In this document: piece after piece, positions 3,146-9,559 of the stretch
Layout: every line of letters begins with the position of its first letter
Position numbering within the stretch: position 1 is the first letter of the stretch
Origin: an uncultured Ruminococcus sp.
Lineage (GTDB): Bacteria > Bacillota > Clostridia > Oscillospirales > Acutalibacteraceae
Reading direction: 5' to 3'
Assembly: GCA_946414115.1 (NCBI GenBank)
Contig: CAMKNF010000041.1
Span: 1-13,142 of the forward strand
Length of the DNA stretch: 13,142 nt
The notes under the pieces: model-generated
What the model saw: the letters and a program-made list of their open reading frames with translations, nothing else
What the model was told of the DNA's origin: nothing
Databases searched by the model: none
Position numbers and translations under genes: made by a program

Positions 3146-5092
3146 ATGTGCAAGAAAAAACCGTTTTATATCACAACGCCTATCTACTATCCTTCGGGCA
3201 ATCCGCATATCGGTCACTGCTACACAACAGTTGCCTGCGACTCTATCGCCCGCTACAGACGAATGCAGGGCTACGACGTAATGTTCCTTACGGGTACGGA
3301 CGAGCACGGTCTGAAGATTGAGCAGAAGGCTGCCGAAAAGGGCATTACTCCCAAGCAGTACGTTGACGAAATCGTAGAGATTTTCAAGAGTCTGTGGAAC
3401 TTTATGAACATCAGCTACGACAGATATATCCGCACAACCGACGATTACCACGTTGAAACGGTGCAGAAAATTTTTAAGGAGCTTTACGACAAGGGCTACA
3501 TCTACAAGGGCGAGTACAAGGGCAAATACTGCACTCCCTGCGAGAGCTTCTGGACGGAAAGCCAGCTTGTGGACGGCAAGTGTCCCGAATGCGGACGTGA
3601 GGTTGTCGAGGCAAAGGAGGAGGCTTACTTCTTCAAAATGGCTCCCTTTGCCGACAGAATTGAAAAGCTCCTCACCGAAACCGACTATCTCCAGCCGAAA
3701 ACACGTGCCGTTGAGCTTGTAAACAACTTTATCAAGCCCGGACTTGAGGATTTGTGCGTTTCAAGGACAAGCTTTACCTGGGGTATTCCCGTAACCTTTG
3801 ACGAAAAGCACGTTGTTTACGTGTGGATTGACGCACTTTCAAACTATATCTCCGCTCTCGGCTATCAGAACGAAGCCTTTGACGAGTTCGACAAATACTG
3901 GCCGGCGGACGTTCATATGGTTGCAAAGGACATTATGCGCTTCCACGCAATCATCTGGCCTGCAATGCTTATGGCTCTCGATTTGCCGTTGCCGAAGCAC
4001 CTTGCCGTTCACGGCTGGATTACCTTCAACGGACAGAAGATGTCGAAGTCGCTTGGCAACGTGGTTGACCCGTTCATTCTCGGCGAGCGTTACGGCGCAG
4101 ACGCTATCCGCTACCACATTATGCGTGAAATGGCTCTCGGCGCAGACAGCTCGTTCTCGAACGAAATTATGATTAACCGCATTAATTCAGACCTTGCAAA
4201 CGGTTTAGGTAACCTCGTTTCACGTACCGTTGCAATGGTTGAAAAATACTTCGGCGGAACACTCCCGACCGAGCGTGAAAGCGGAGAATTTGACGATGAT
4301 TTAATCGAAACCGCAACGGCTCTGAGGGCAAAGGTTGACGCCTTTATGGACGAAACACAGCTCAACAACGCCCTTGCCGAGATTTTCAAGGTTGTATCAC
4401 GTGCGAACAAGTATATTGACGAAACTGCACCTTGGGTTATCGCAAAGGACGAATCGAAGAAAGCAAGACTTGCTACTGTTCTTTACAACCTGCTTGATAC
4501 AATCAGAATTGTTGCAACTCTGCTCTCTGCGTTTATGCCCACGACAATGCCGAAGGCGTTGGAGCAGATTGGTGCGTGTGAGAAGTGCGCAACCTACGAC
4601 AATGCCGACAAATTCGGCATTCTGCCCCCTGACGTAACCGTTAAGAAGGGCGAAGCTCTCTTCCCGAGAATTGACGTTGACAAGGAGATTGAGGAGCTTA
4701 ACTCAATCATCAAGAACAGCTCGGGCGAGGACGAGGAAACGAAAAAGCTCCGTGAGGAAATCGAGGGCATTGCGCAGATTGGAATTGACGACTTCTGCAA
4801 GGTTGACTTGCGTGTGGCTGAAATAAAGGCTTGCGAGCCGATTAAAAAGGCTAAAAAGCTGTTAAAGCTGACAGTTTTTGACGGAGTAAAGGAGAGGACT
4901 GTCGCAAGCGGAATTGCAAAGTACTACAAGCCCGAGGAGCTTGTGGGCAGGAAGATTATTCTTGTTTCAAACCTTGCACCTGCAAAGCTCTGCGGCGTTG
5001 AAAGCTGCGGAATGATTCTTGCGGCAACGTGCGGCGAGGACGTAAAGGTCATTTTCGTAGACGATATGCCGGCAGGAGCAAAAATCAGTTAA
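3146..5092 (+). CDS. metG: Methionyl-tRNA synthetase
   Basis: Charges tRNA-Met (initiator and elongator) with methionine using ATP, in the cytoplasm. The 648-residue protein has the class I HIGH motif at 21-24 (NPHIGH) and the KMSKS loop at 298-302. It has a zinc knuckle with C129, C132, C146 and C149 (CTPC...CPEC), the anticodon-binding helical domain (about 360-500), and a C-terminal tRNA-binding OB-fold domain from about 545 (IDDFCKVDLRVAEIK to the end) joined by a charged linker. That is the standard full-length Firmicutes form. The ATG follows AGGGAGG at a normal distance. It is monocistronic: own promoter, then a repeat and hairpin terminator right at the stop codon. The genes around it are unrelated in function. 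Confidence 0.98.
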   Translation: MCKKKPFYITTPIYYPSGNPHIGHCYTTVACDSIARYRRMQGYDVMFLTGTDEHGLKIEQKAAEKGITPKQYVDEIVEIFKSLWNFMNISYDRYIRTTDDYHVETVQKIFKELYDKGYIYKGEYKGKYCTPCESFWTESQLVDGKCPECGREVVEAKEEAYFFKMAPFADRIEKLLTETDYLQPKTRAVELVNNFIKPGLEDLCVSRTSFTWGIPVTFDEKHVVYVWIDALSNYISALGYQNEAFDEFDKYWPADVHMVAKDIMRFHAIIWPAMLMALDLPLPKHLAVHGWITFNGQKMSKSLGNVVDPFILGERYGADAIRYHIMREMALGADSSFSNEIMINRINSDLANGLGNLVSRTVAMVEKYFGGTLPTERESGEFDDDLIETATALRAKVDAFMDETQLNNALAEIFKVVSRANKYIDETAPWVIAKDESKKARLATVLYNLLDTIRIVATLLSAFMPTTMPKALEQIGACEKCATYDNADKFGILPPDVTVKKGEALFPRIDVDKEIEELNSIIKNSSGEDEETKKLREEIEGIAQIGIDDFCKVDLRVAEIKACEPIKKAKKLLKLTVFDGVKERTVASGIAKYYKPEELVGRKIILVSNLAPAKLCGVESCGMILAATCGEDVKVIFVDDMPAGAKIS

Positions 5093-5115
5093 GCCGAGTA
5101 CCTCGGCAGGTAAAT
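5090..5115 (+). repeat. Stop-codon-linked palindromic repeat, copy 2
   Basis: TAAGCCGAGTACCTCGGC followed by AGGTAAAT begins at the metG stop codon itself. It matches the element at 1414-1439 (24 of 26 bases), which likewise starts at a stop codon. Confidence 0.8.
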
Positions 5116-5117
5116 AA

Positions 5118-5160
5118 AAACAGGTCGGAGCATCGCACTAAAGTGGTGCCCGACCTGTTT
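5118..5160 (+). terminator. metG terminator
   Basis: AAACAGGTCGG (5118-5128) pairs with CCGACCTGTTT (5150-5160), an 11-bp stem enclosing a smaller CAC-TAAA-GTG hairpin. Only three T follow within the stem end, so the U tract is weak, but the position and stem strength support termination. Confidence 0.65.
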
Positions 5161-5196
5161 AATTCGGAATTCGGAATGCGTAATGCGGAATTAATG
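5161..5196. repeat. AT-rich GGAATGCG-type spacer repeat
   Basis: Tandem short words (AATTCGG, AATTCGGAATGCG, TAATGCGGAATTAATG). An inverted relative lies at 11471-11512 between grpE and dnaK. Spacers of this kind recur between genes in many bacterial genomes and have no assigned function. Confidence 0.7.
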
Positions 5197-5236
5197 TAAA
5201 CTCCACTTCTGATTTATATTTATCCATATATGTTGC

Positions 5237-5340
5237 GGCGAACACAGGAAACGTCTGTATTACAGTCGTAGGGACACGGCGTGCCGTGTCCGTAGTGATT
5301 ATCAAACGTAACCGATTATATAAACGTTATCGTTAAAACC
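5237..5340. repeat. Intergenic palindromic repeat, inverted partner of 7898-8004
   Basis: About 104 bases that match the reverse complement of 7898-8004 along most of their length. Shared blocks include ACAGGAAACGT, ACAGTCGTAGGGACACGG, GTGATTAT and TTATCGTTA. The centre (5272-5291) is a 9-bp palindrome, GGACACGGC/GCCGTGTCC, with a 2-base middle. No coding sequence is evident. This fills most of the metG to DUF1275 gap; the rest (5197-5236 and 5341-5367) shows nothing I can name. Confidence 0.8.
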
Positions 5341-5367
5341 AAACGAGTTCCTACACTTCCCATTCAC

Positions 5368-5400
5368 AAAAAAACCGCTCGGAAACACACCGAACGGTTT
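5368..5400 (-). terminator. Terminator of the DUF1275 gene
   Basis: On the minus strand AAACCGTTCGG pairs with CCGAGCGGTTT (one mismatch, 7-base loop), followed by seven T. It starts 3 bases after the stop codon. Confidence 0.85.
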
Positions 5401-5403
5401 ATT

Positions 5404-6093
5404 TTATGCTCTTTTTAAAATGTATCGTACAGCAAAGCGTTTTACCTGCTTTTCTTTGAGCCACAGATACGCCGCCGAGGACAGCGCAATCGGTACAAAG
5501 CAGAACCACACGCTCATTGTTCCGAGGAACACGCTTGCAACACACGCAAGCGCAACGCCCGAATGAAATCCGAGGAGCGTCATCCAGTAAAATCTCGCCT
5601 GTTCGCCCTGTTTTTTATCTTTGTCGATTATGTATCTTGTCAGCGACATTACAGCAATACGGAGGTTGTTCGTTGAAAAAATCGTTGCGCTGGCGTAGCC
5701 TGCCGCCGTTCTGTAGGCGTTCCACTGAATCGGCATTACAAAAAGTATCGGCAGAACTGCAATGTAGTGATTCGCAATATTCGGAAACAAGCCGATAACC
5801 ACCACCGCACAGCTCGTCATAACAAGGCTTATCAGTCTTAAGTCGTGCTTGATGAATTTCTCCGCAAGCACGTAGAACACGTTGCCCAGAATGTACGTAA
5901 TCAGCGCAAGTACAAGGAACGCAAGCGCCGAAAAATCTGCACTGAAAATCTTGCATACGATGTGAATTAAATTAGCAGTCTGTGCGTTGCCGAAAAAGTC
6001 GCAGTGATTGAAAATTGCGTAGCCGCCCATAAATCCGCCGATTGTGCTTACGGCGTAATGCAGCAGCTTTTGCCTTGAAGCTTTTTCGTTCAT
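5404..6093 (-). CDS. YoaK/DUF1275-family membrane protein
   Basis: A 229-residue integral membrane protein. The N-terminal region GGFMGGYAIF...FFGNAQTANLIHI (about 19-45) is the hallmark of the YoaK/DUF1275 family, in which a G-x-x-x-x-Q-T-G/A-N motif follows the first helix. About six hydrophobic segments can be seen (near 12-30, 53-75, 88-105, 110-125, 172-190, 195-212). The biochemical role of the family is not established; transport is often assumed. The frame also opens at a TTG (6096); the ATG at 6093 is chosen, 7 bases after AAGGAAG. It has its own promoter (6125-6152) and a strong terminator, so it is monocistronic. In this protein alanine replaces the usual glycine of QTGN. Confidence 0.8.
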   Translation of the reverse strand: MNEKASRQKLLHYAVSTIGGFMGGYAIFNHCDFFGNAQTANLIHIVCKIFSADFSALAFLVLALITYILGNVFYVLAEKFIKHDLRLISLVMTSCAVVVIGLFPNIANHYIAVLPILFVMPIQWNAYRTAAGYASATIFSTNNLRIAVMSLTRYIIDKDKKQGEQARFYWMTLLGFHSGVALACVASVFLGTMSVWFCFVPIALSSAAYLWLKEKQVKRFAVRYILKRA

Positions 6094-6124
6094 CAAATTA
6101 CTTCCTTAATCTTTTTCGAACTTT

Positions 6125-6152
6125 ATTATATCACATTTTTCGACTTTATCAA
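6125..6152 (-). promoter_or_regulatory. Promoter of the DUF1275 gene
   Basis: On the minus strand: TTGATA (6152-6147), 16-base spacer ending TGA, TATAAT (6130-6125). The predicted start near 6118 leaves a leader of about 25 bases. Confidence 0.7.
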
Positions 6153-6177
6153 GGGAAAAACTGCTGGGAATATGCGC

Positions 6178-6219
6178 AAAAAAAGCCCGAAATTCAGTAA
6201 AACTGCAACTTCGGACTTT
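6178..6219 (-). terminator. Terminator of the acidic-tail membrane protein gene
   Basis: On the minus strand AAAGTCCGAA pairs with TTCGGGCTTT (one G-U), enclosing a CAGT/ACTG inner stem, followed by seven T. It starts 14 bases after the stop codon. Confidence 0.85.
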
Positions 6220-6232
6220 ATAACCTGCAAAA

Positions 6233-6790
6233 TTATTCGTTTGCGGATTCTTCTTTTTCTTCTTCAACTGTTTCAGTTTCAGCGGATTCCGAAACCTCGT
6301 CGGTATCCGTTTCTTCGGTTTCGTTGTCGAGTAAATCAGCCTCAACTCCGCCCTCAAGCACGCTGTTTTCTTCAATAACGTCAGAGCCTTCAACCTCATA
6401 TCCGCTGAGGAAGGAGTAGGGAATACCGTAGCCGAAAGCAACGCAGGCAAGCGTTACAATAACGTTGAGTCCACCGTTCTCTGCGGCGAAAATATCGTGA
6501 AGAGGAAGTCCCGGAGCGACAGCGGCAATGATTATATAAAGCGACGGAACTACAAGAACAAGCAGCGTTACAAGTGAAAAACGCACTATAGCCTTGCCGT
6601 CGCCAACTCGTGTTGCGTAGAAAAGCAGAAGTCCGAAAACAACATAGAGTGCGATTGAAACAATTGATCCTACAACAGGTTCAAGCGTTTTTGTAAACTG
6701 TGTAAAGAAATGTGCGCAAACGATAAATGCAATGATGAGGAATGCCGAGAAAAACAGATTGATAGTTTCTCTTTTATCAGGTTTTTTCAA
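6233..6790 (-). CDS. Four-helix membrane protein with acidic C-terminal tail
   Basis: A 185-residue protein of unknown function. Hydrophobic segments lie near 11-32, 37-58, 69-93 and 107-128, followed by a tail (131-185) dominated by glutamate, aspartate, serine and threonine (for example ETEETDTDEVSESAETETVEEEKEE). The start is TTG at 6790, 8 bases after GGAGG (6799-6803). There is no other methionine in the frame, so the TTG is the only credible start. The gene lies between prmA and the DUF1275 gene on the same strand and has its own terminator. The tail is low-complexity and probably disordered, perhaps an electrostatic or binding arm in the cytoplasm (inference). No domain recognised. Confidence 0.75.
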   Translation of the reverse strand: MKKPDKRETINLFFSAFLIIAFIVCAHFFTQFTKTLEPVVGSIVSIALYVVFGLLLFYATRVGDGKAIVRFSLVTLLVLVVPSLYIIIAAVAPGLPLHDIFAAENGGLNVIVTLACVAFGYGIPYSFLSGYEVEGSDVIEENSVLEGGVEADLLDNETEETDTDEVSESAETETVEEEKEESANE

Positions 6791-6853
6791 TTTAATAACC
6801 TCCGAACATAATTTTTATCTATTCTATCAAGCAAATGTGACAGTTTTGTGAAA

Positions 6854-6884
6854 ATTATAAGTGAATTCATTAATTAATTTTCAA
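6854..6884 (-). promoter_or_regulatory. Possible promoter of the acidic-tail membrane protein gene
   Basis: On the minus strand: TTGAAA (6884-6879) and TATAAT (6859-6854), but with a 19-base spacer, longer than ideal. It lies between the prmA stop and the gene. The fit is moderate and read-through from prmA is an alternative, since no terminator is seen after prmA. Confidence 0.3.
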
Positions 6885-6893
6885 TTAGTCAAA

Positions 6894-7814
6894 TCACTTG
6901 CACTTTAACGCAAAACACGCCCAGCCGTTCTCGATATGCTCTTCGATAACGTCAAAATATCTGCTTACCGATTGCTTAACCTCTTCGGCTCTTGTGTCGA
7001 TAATTCCGCTCGTGATGTAGACTGCGCTGTCCTTCATAAAGTCACGCACGCCCTCGGACAAAAACATAATAGCGTCTGCAACGATATTTGCAAGCACAAT
7101 GTCATACTTGCCCTCGACCTTGTCGGTAAAGCTTCCGCAGATTGCCGTGTAGCGGTCGGCAACGCCGTTGATTTCGGCATTCTCGGCGGCAGTTCTTACG
7201 GCGGTTTCGTCAATGTCAACGCCGACCGCACTGTCTGCACCGAGCAAAAGCGTTGCAATCGAGAGTATTCCGCTTCCGCAACCGACGTCGAGCACCGTGT
7301 CGCCCTTCTTCATATACTTCTCGCACATTTCAAGGCAAAGACGGGTTGTTTCGTGACTGCCCGTACCGAATGCAAGACCGGGGTCGATGTTCAGAACGAT
7401 TCTGCCGTTTGCGTCGTAGTCGTCACGCCAGCTCGGACGGATAAGCAGTTTTTCGCCGACCTCAATCGGATTGAAATACTTTTTCCAGTTGTTGCGCCAG
7501 TCCTCCTCGGCGCAGTCGAGAAGCTCGATTGTATGCTCAATTCCCTCGGCGTTGTAACGCTCGGAAAGGAATGCTACAGCCTCGGACGGCGAAACGTCAG
7601 GCTCAAGATAGACGTGAACAAAGGCTTTGTTTCTGTCTTTTTTGAGCAAATCCTCGTCAATGAGGTCGATGTGAGCGATGTCCTCGACCTCTTGTTCAAG
7701 GTTTGTGTAGTCCTCGATGTATATGCCGTAGGGCACGACCACGTTCGCAATATCGCTTGCTTTGTCAATGTCCTTTGCTTTTACGGCGATTTTGATTTCA
7801 GTCCAGTTTTCCAT
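6894..7814 (-). CDS. prmA: Ribosomal protein L11 methyltransferase
   Basis: Transfers methyl groups from S-adenosylmethionine to ribosomal protein L11. The 306-residue protein has an N-terminal L11-recognition domain (about 1-110) and a Rossmann methyltransferase domain. Its family signature is DPGLAFGTGSHETT at 144-157, with the SAM-binding VLDVGCGSG at 174-182, D200 in GVDID, and LANIVAD at 241-247, the PrmA counterpart of an NPPY-type motif. The length is normal. AAGGA precedes the ATG. It follows dnaJ as in the Bacillus hrcA-grpE-dnaK-dnaJ-prmA order, but is separated from dnaJ by a 314-bp repeat-filled gap with a terminator-like hairpin. It may therefore be transcribed separately. The gene usually found next, rsmE, is absent here. 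Confidence 0.96.
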   Translation of the reverse strand: MENWTEIKIAVKAKDIDKASDIANVVVPYGIYIEDYTNLEQEVEDIAHIDLIDEDLLKKDRNKAFVHVYLEPDVSPSEAVAFLSERYNAEGIEHTIELLDCAEEDWRNNWKKYFNPIEVGEKLLIRPSWRDDYDANGRIVLNIDPGLAFGTGSHETTRLCLEMCEKYMKKGDTVLDVGCGSGILSIATLLLGADSAVGVDIDETAVRTAAENAEINGVADRYTAICGSFTDKVEGKYDIVLANIVADAIMFLSEGVRDFMKDSAVYITSGIIDTRAEEVKQSVSRYFDVIEEHIENGWACFALKCK

Positions 7815-7866
7815 AGGTTTATCCTTATAATATAAATGTTATTAAAACGAATTTTGTAATTGTATC

Positions 7867-8029
7867 GGACGTCTGGGAAGCCGTCCCCTACGGAAAGGTT
7901 TATTTGTAACGATAATGTTGATATAATTGGTAGCGTTTCATAATCACTGCGGACACGGCACGCCGTGTCCCTACGACTGTGACACAAACGTTTCCTGTAT
8001 CGCCGTAGGGGACGGCATCCTTGACGTCC
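7867..8029. repeat. MITE-like nested inverted-repeat element between dnaJ and prmA
   Basis: The 27-base ends (7867-7893 and 8003-8029) are inverted repeats of each other with 24 positions matching, sharing GGACGTC and GCCGTCCCCTACGG. Inside, at 7951-7970, is a 9-bp palindrome GGACACGGC/GCCGTGTCC with a 2-base centre. Most of the interior (7898-8004) is an inverted copy of 5237-5340. No transposase is encoded, so it resembles a non-autonomous element or REP-type repeat. A short + strand reading frame across it looks spurious. Confidence 0.75.
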
Positions 8030-8034
8030 CGAAA

Positions 8035-8102
8035 CGTCACCTATTTATCAATTTAAAATTCGGGCAACCGTTTTATCCGAACAATCCGATTTTTCCACTC
8101 GA
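8035..8102. repeat. 68-bp terminator-like repeat (copies 8035-8102 and 9411-9478)
   Basis: Both copies run from CGT(C/T)ACC to CACTCGA and differ at about 7 of 68 positions. Common parts include CGGGCAACCGTTTT and TCCGAACA. In the second copy AAAAATCGG (9431-9439) and CCGATTTTT (9462-9470) form a stem flanked by A and T runs on both sides, so it could terminate in both directions. One copy follows dnaJ and the other follows dnaK, in the same orientation. Just after the dnaJ stop there is also a small GCGGTG/CACCGC hairpin (8110-8124). Confidence 0.85.
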
Positions 8103-8128
8103 TTTGCCAGCGGTGGCACACCGCCGAA

Positions 8129-9265
8129 TTAATCAAAAAGGTCTTTCAGCTTGTCAAAGAAATTCTTTCTCTTGACGTAATTCTTTTCCGAGGTTGTGCC
8201 GTCAAGCTGTTTTATAAGCTCCTTCTGCTTTGCGTTGAGGTTTTTGGGAACTTCAATCGTCATTCGGACGTACTGGTCGCCCCTGCCTCTGCCGTTTAAG
8301 TGCGGTATGCCCTTGCCCTTGAGCTTGAACACGTCGCCCGGCTGTGTGCCCTCGTGGACGGTGTAGGAAACCTTGCCGTCAAGCGTGGGAACTACAATTT
8401 CTGCGCCGAGAGCCGCCTGTGCAAAGGTAATCGGAGTGTCGCACCATACGTCGTCGCCCCTGCGCTCAAAGAGCGGATGAGGACGGACGTTTACATAAAC
8501 GTGCAAATCGCCTGCCGGTCCGTTGTTGTAGCCTGCGTTACCTCTGCCGCCTACGTTTAAAATCTGCTGGTCCTTGATGCCTGCCGGAATTGTAACGTCA
8601 ACAGTCTTGCTCTTGCGCTGTCTGCCCGAGCCGCCGCACTTGCGACAGGGATTGTCGATGATTTTGCCCTTGCCGTGACAGGCGTCGCAGGTGCGCTGTG
8701 TCTGAACAACGCCGAACGGAGTTCTCTGATTTATCGTCACCTTGCCCGAGCCGCCGCAGGCTGAACAGGTTTTTGGCGAAGAACCTGCCTGTGCGCCTGT
8801 TCCGTGACATTCACCGCAGGTTGTAACGCAGTTGTAGCTTACGTTCTTTTTACAGCCAAATGCCGCCTCTTCAAATGAAATGTAAACGGTAGCCTCAACG
8901 TCACTGCCACGCATAGGAGCGTTGGTGTTGTTTGAACGTCTGCCGCCGAAGCCTCCGAAAAAGCTTGAGAATATGTCGTCAATGTCGATGCCCTGACCGA
9001 ACGGACTTCCGCCGCCTGCGCCTGCACCGAAGTTGGGGTCTACGCCTGCGTGACCGAACTGGTCGTAACGGGCACGTTTGTCCTTGTCGGAAAGCACCTC
9101 GTAAGCCTCGTTGACTTCCTTGAACTTTTCCTCGCATTCCTTGTCACCCGGATGCAAATCAGGGTGATATTTTTTGGCACTCTGTCTGTATGCCTTTTTT
9201 ATTTCATCGTCGCTTGCGCCTTTTTGAATGCCAAGCACCTCGTAATAATCTCTTTTTTCAGCCAT
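8129..9265 (-). CDS. dnaJ: Chaperone DnaJ (Hsp40)
   Basis: Co-chaperone that delivers unfolded protein to DnaK and stimulates its ATPase. The 378-residue protein has a J domain (about 4-70, HPD at 34-36), a G/F-rich linker (about 79-108) and a zinc domain with four CxxCxGxG repeats (C150/C153, C167/C170, C193/C196, C207/C210). The C-terminal substrate-binding domains follow, making it a full type I DnaJ. The frame opens at GTG (9274), but the ATG at 9265 gives the usual start MAEKRDYYEVLG and sits 8 bases after GGGAG. It is downstream of dnaK but separated by 294 bp containing two terminator-like hairpins and an inverted repeat, so expression by read-through or from an unrecognised promoter is likely. 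Confidence 0.98.
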   Translation of the reverse strand: MAEKRDYYEVLGIQKGASDDEIKKAYRQSAKKYHPDLHPGDKECEEKFKEVNEAYEVLSDKDKRARYDQFGHAGVDPNFGAGAGGGSPFGQGIDIDDIFSSFFGGFGGRRSNNTNAPMRGSDVEATVYISFEEAAFGCKKNVSYNCVTTCGECHGTGAQAGSSPKTCSACGGSGKVTINQRTPFGVVQTQRTCDACHGKGKIIDNPCRKCGGSGRQRKSKTVDVTIPAGIKDQQILNVGGRGNAGYNNGPAGDLHVYVNVRPHPLFERRGDDVWCDTPITFAQAALGAEIVVPTLDGKVSYTVHEGTQPGDVFKLKGKGIPHLNGRGRGDQYVRMTIEVPKNLNAKQKELIKQLDGTTSEKNYVKRKNFFDKLKDLFD

Positions 9266-9322
9266 AAAATACACTCCCTGATAATCAATTTACAATTAAC
9301 AGTTAATAATTAACAATTAATT

Positions 9323-9397
9323 TAGGGAACGGTCTTGACCGTTCCGTTTACATATAAGTTAGCAGTCGTCCTGCGGAACAGTCAAGACTGTTCCCTA
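9323..9397. repeat. Inverted pair of 20-bp palindromes upstream of dnaJ
   Basis: Two 24-base arms (9323-9346 and 9374-9397) are inverted repeats with 2 mismatches. Each arm is itself a palindrome: GGAACGGTC/GACCGTTCC with TT between, and GGAACAGTC/GACTGTTCC with AA between. The two differences fall on paired positions, so both palindromes stay perfect. The 9-bp arm plus 2-base centre design is the same as at 5272-5291 and 7951-7970. Confidence 0.85.
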
Positions 9398-9430
9398 CAC
9401 TAAAAATAAACGTTACCGATTTATCAACTT

Positions 9431-9470
9431 AAAAATCGGGCAACCGTTTTGTCCGAACAGTCCGATTTTT
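9431..9470 (-). terminator. Second terminator-like hairpin downstream of dnaK
   Basis: On the minus strand AAAAATCGG pairs with CCGATTTTT across a loop of about 22 bases. It is part of the 68-bp repeat and is the second hairpin met by transcription leaving dnaK. Half of the stem is A-T, so strength is moderate. Confidence 0.5.
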
Positions 9471-9505
9471 TCACTCGAAATGCGTGCCGAGTCACTCGAC
9501 CTCGA

Positions 9506-9537
9506 CAAAGGAGCTGCCATAACTAACAGCTCCTTTG
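9506..9537 (-). terminator. Hairpin downstream of dnaK
   Basis: CAAAGGAGCTG (9506-9516) pairs with CAGCTCCTTTG (9527-9537), an 11-bp stem with a 10-base loop, 22 bases after the dnaK stop. The T tract on the minus strand is only TTT, so it may be a terminator, an attenuator or an RNA-stabilising 3' hairpin. Confidence 0.6.
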
Positions 9538-9559
9538 ATTACGCTATATTATACTATAA

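Noticed and set aside
6936..7835. 299-codon open frame on the + strand opposite prmA
   Set aside because: It is a mirror frame of a well-supported gene. The product is rich in Val, Cys and Asn with no recognisable domain and no ribosome binding site of note.
7867..8029. Autonomous insertion sequence
   Set aside because: Inverted ends are present but there is no transposase frame; only a non-autonomous repeat is supported.
7927..8175. 82-codon + strand frame starting MVAFHNHCGHGTPCPYDC
   Set aside because: It runs through the inverted-repeat element and into the terminator repeat and dnaJ. The peptide is just the translation of the palindromes.
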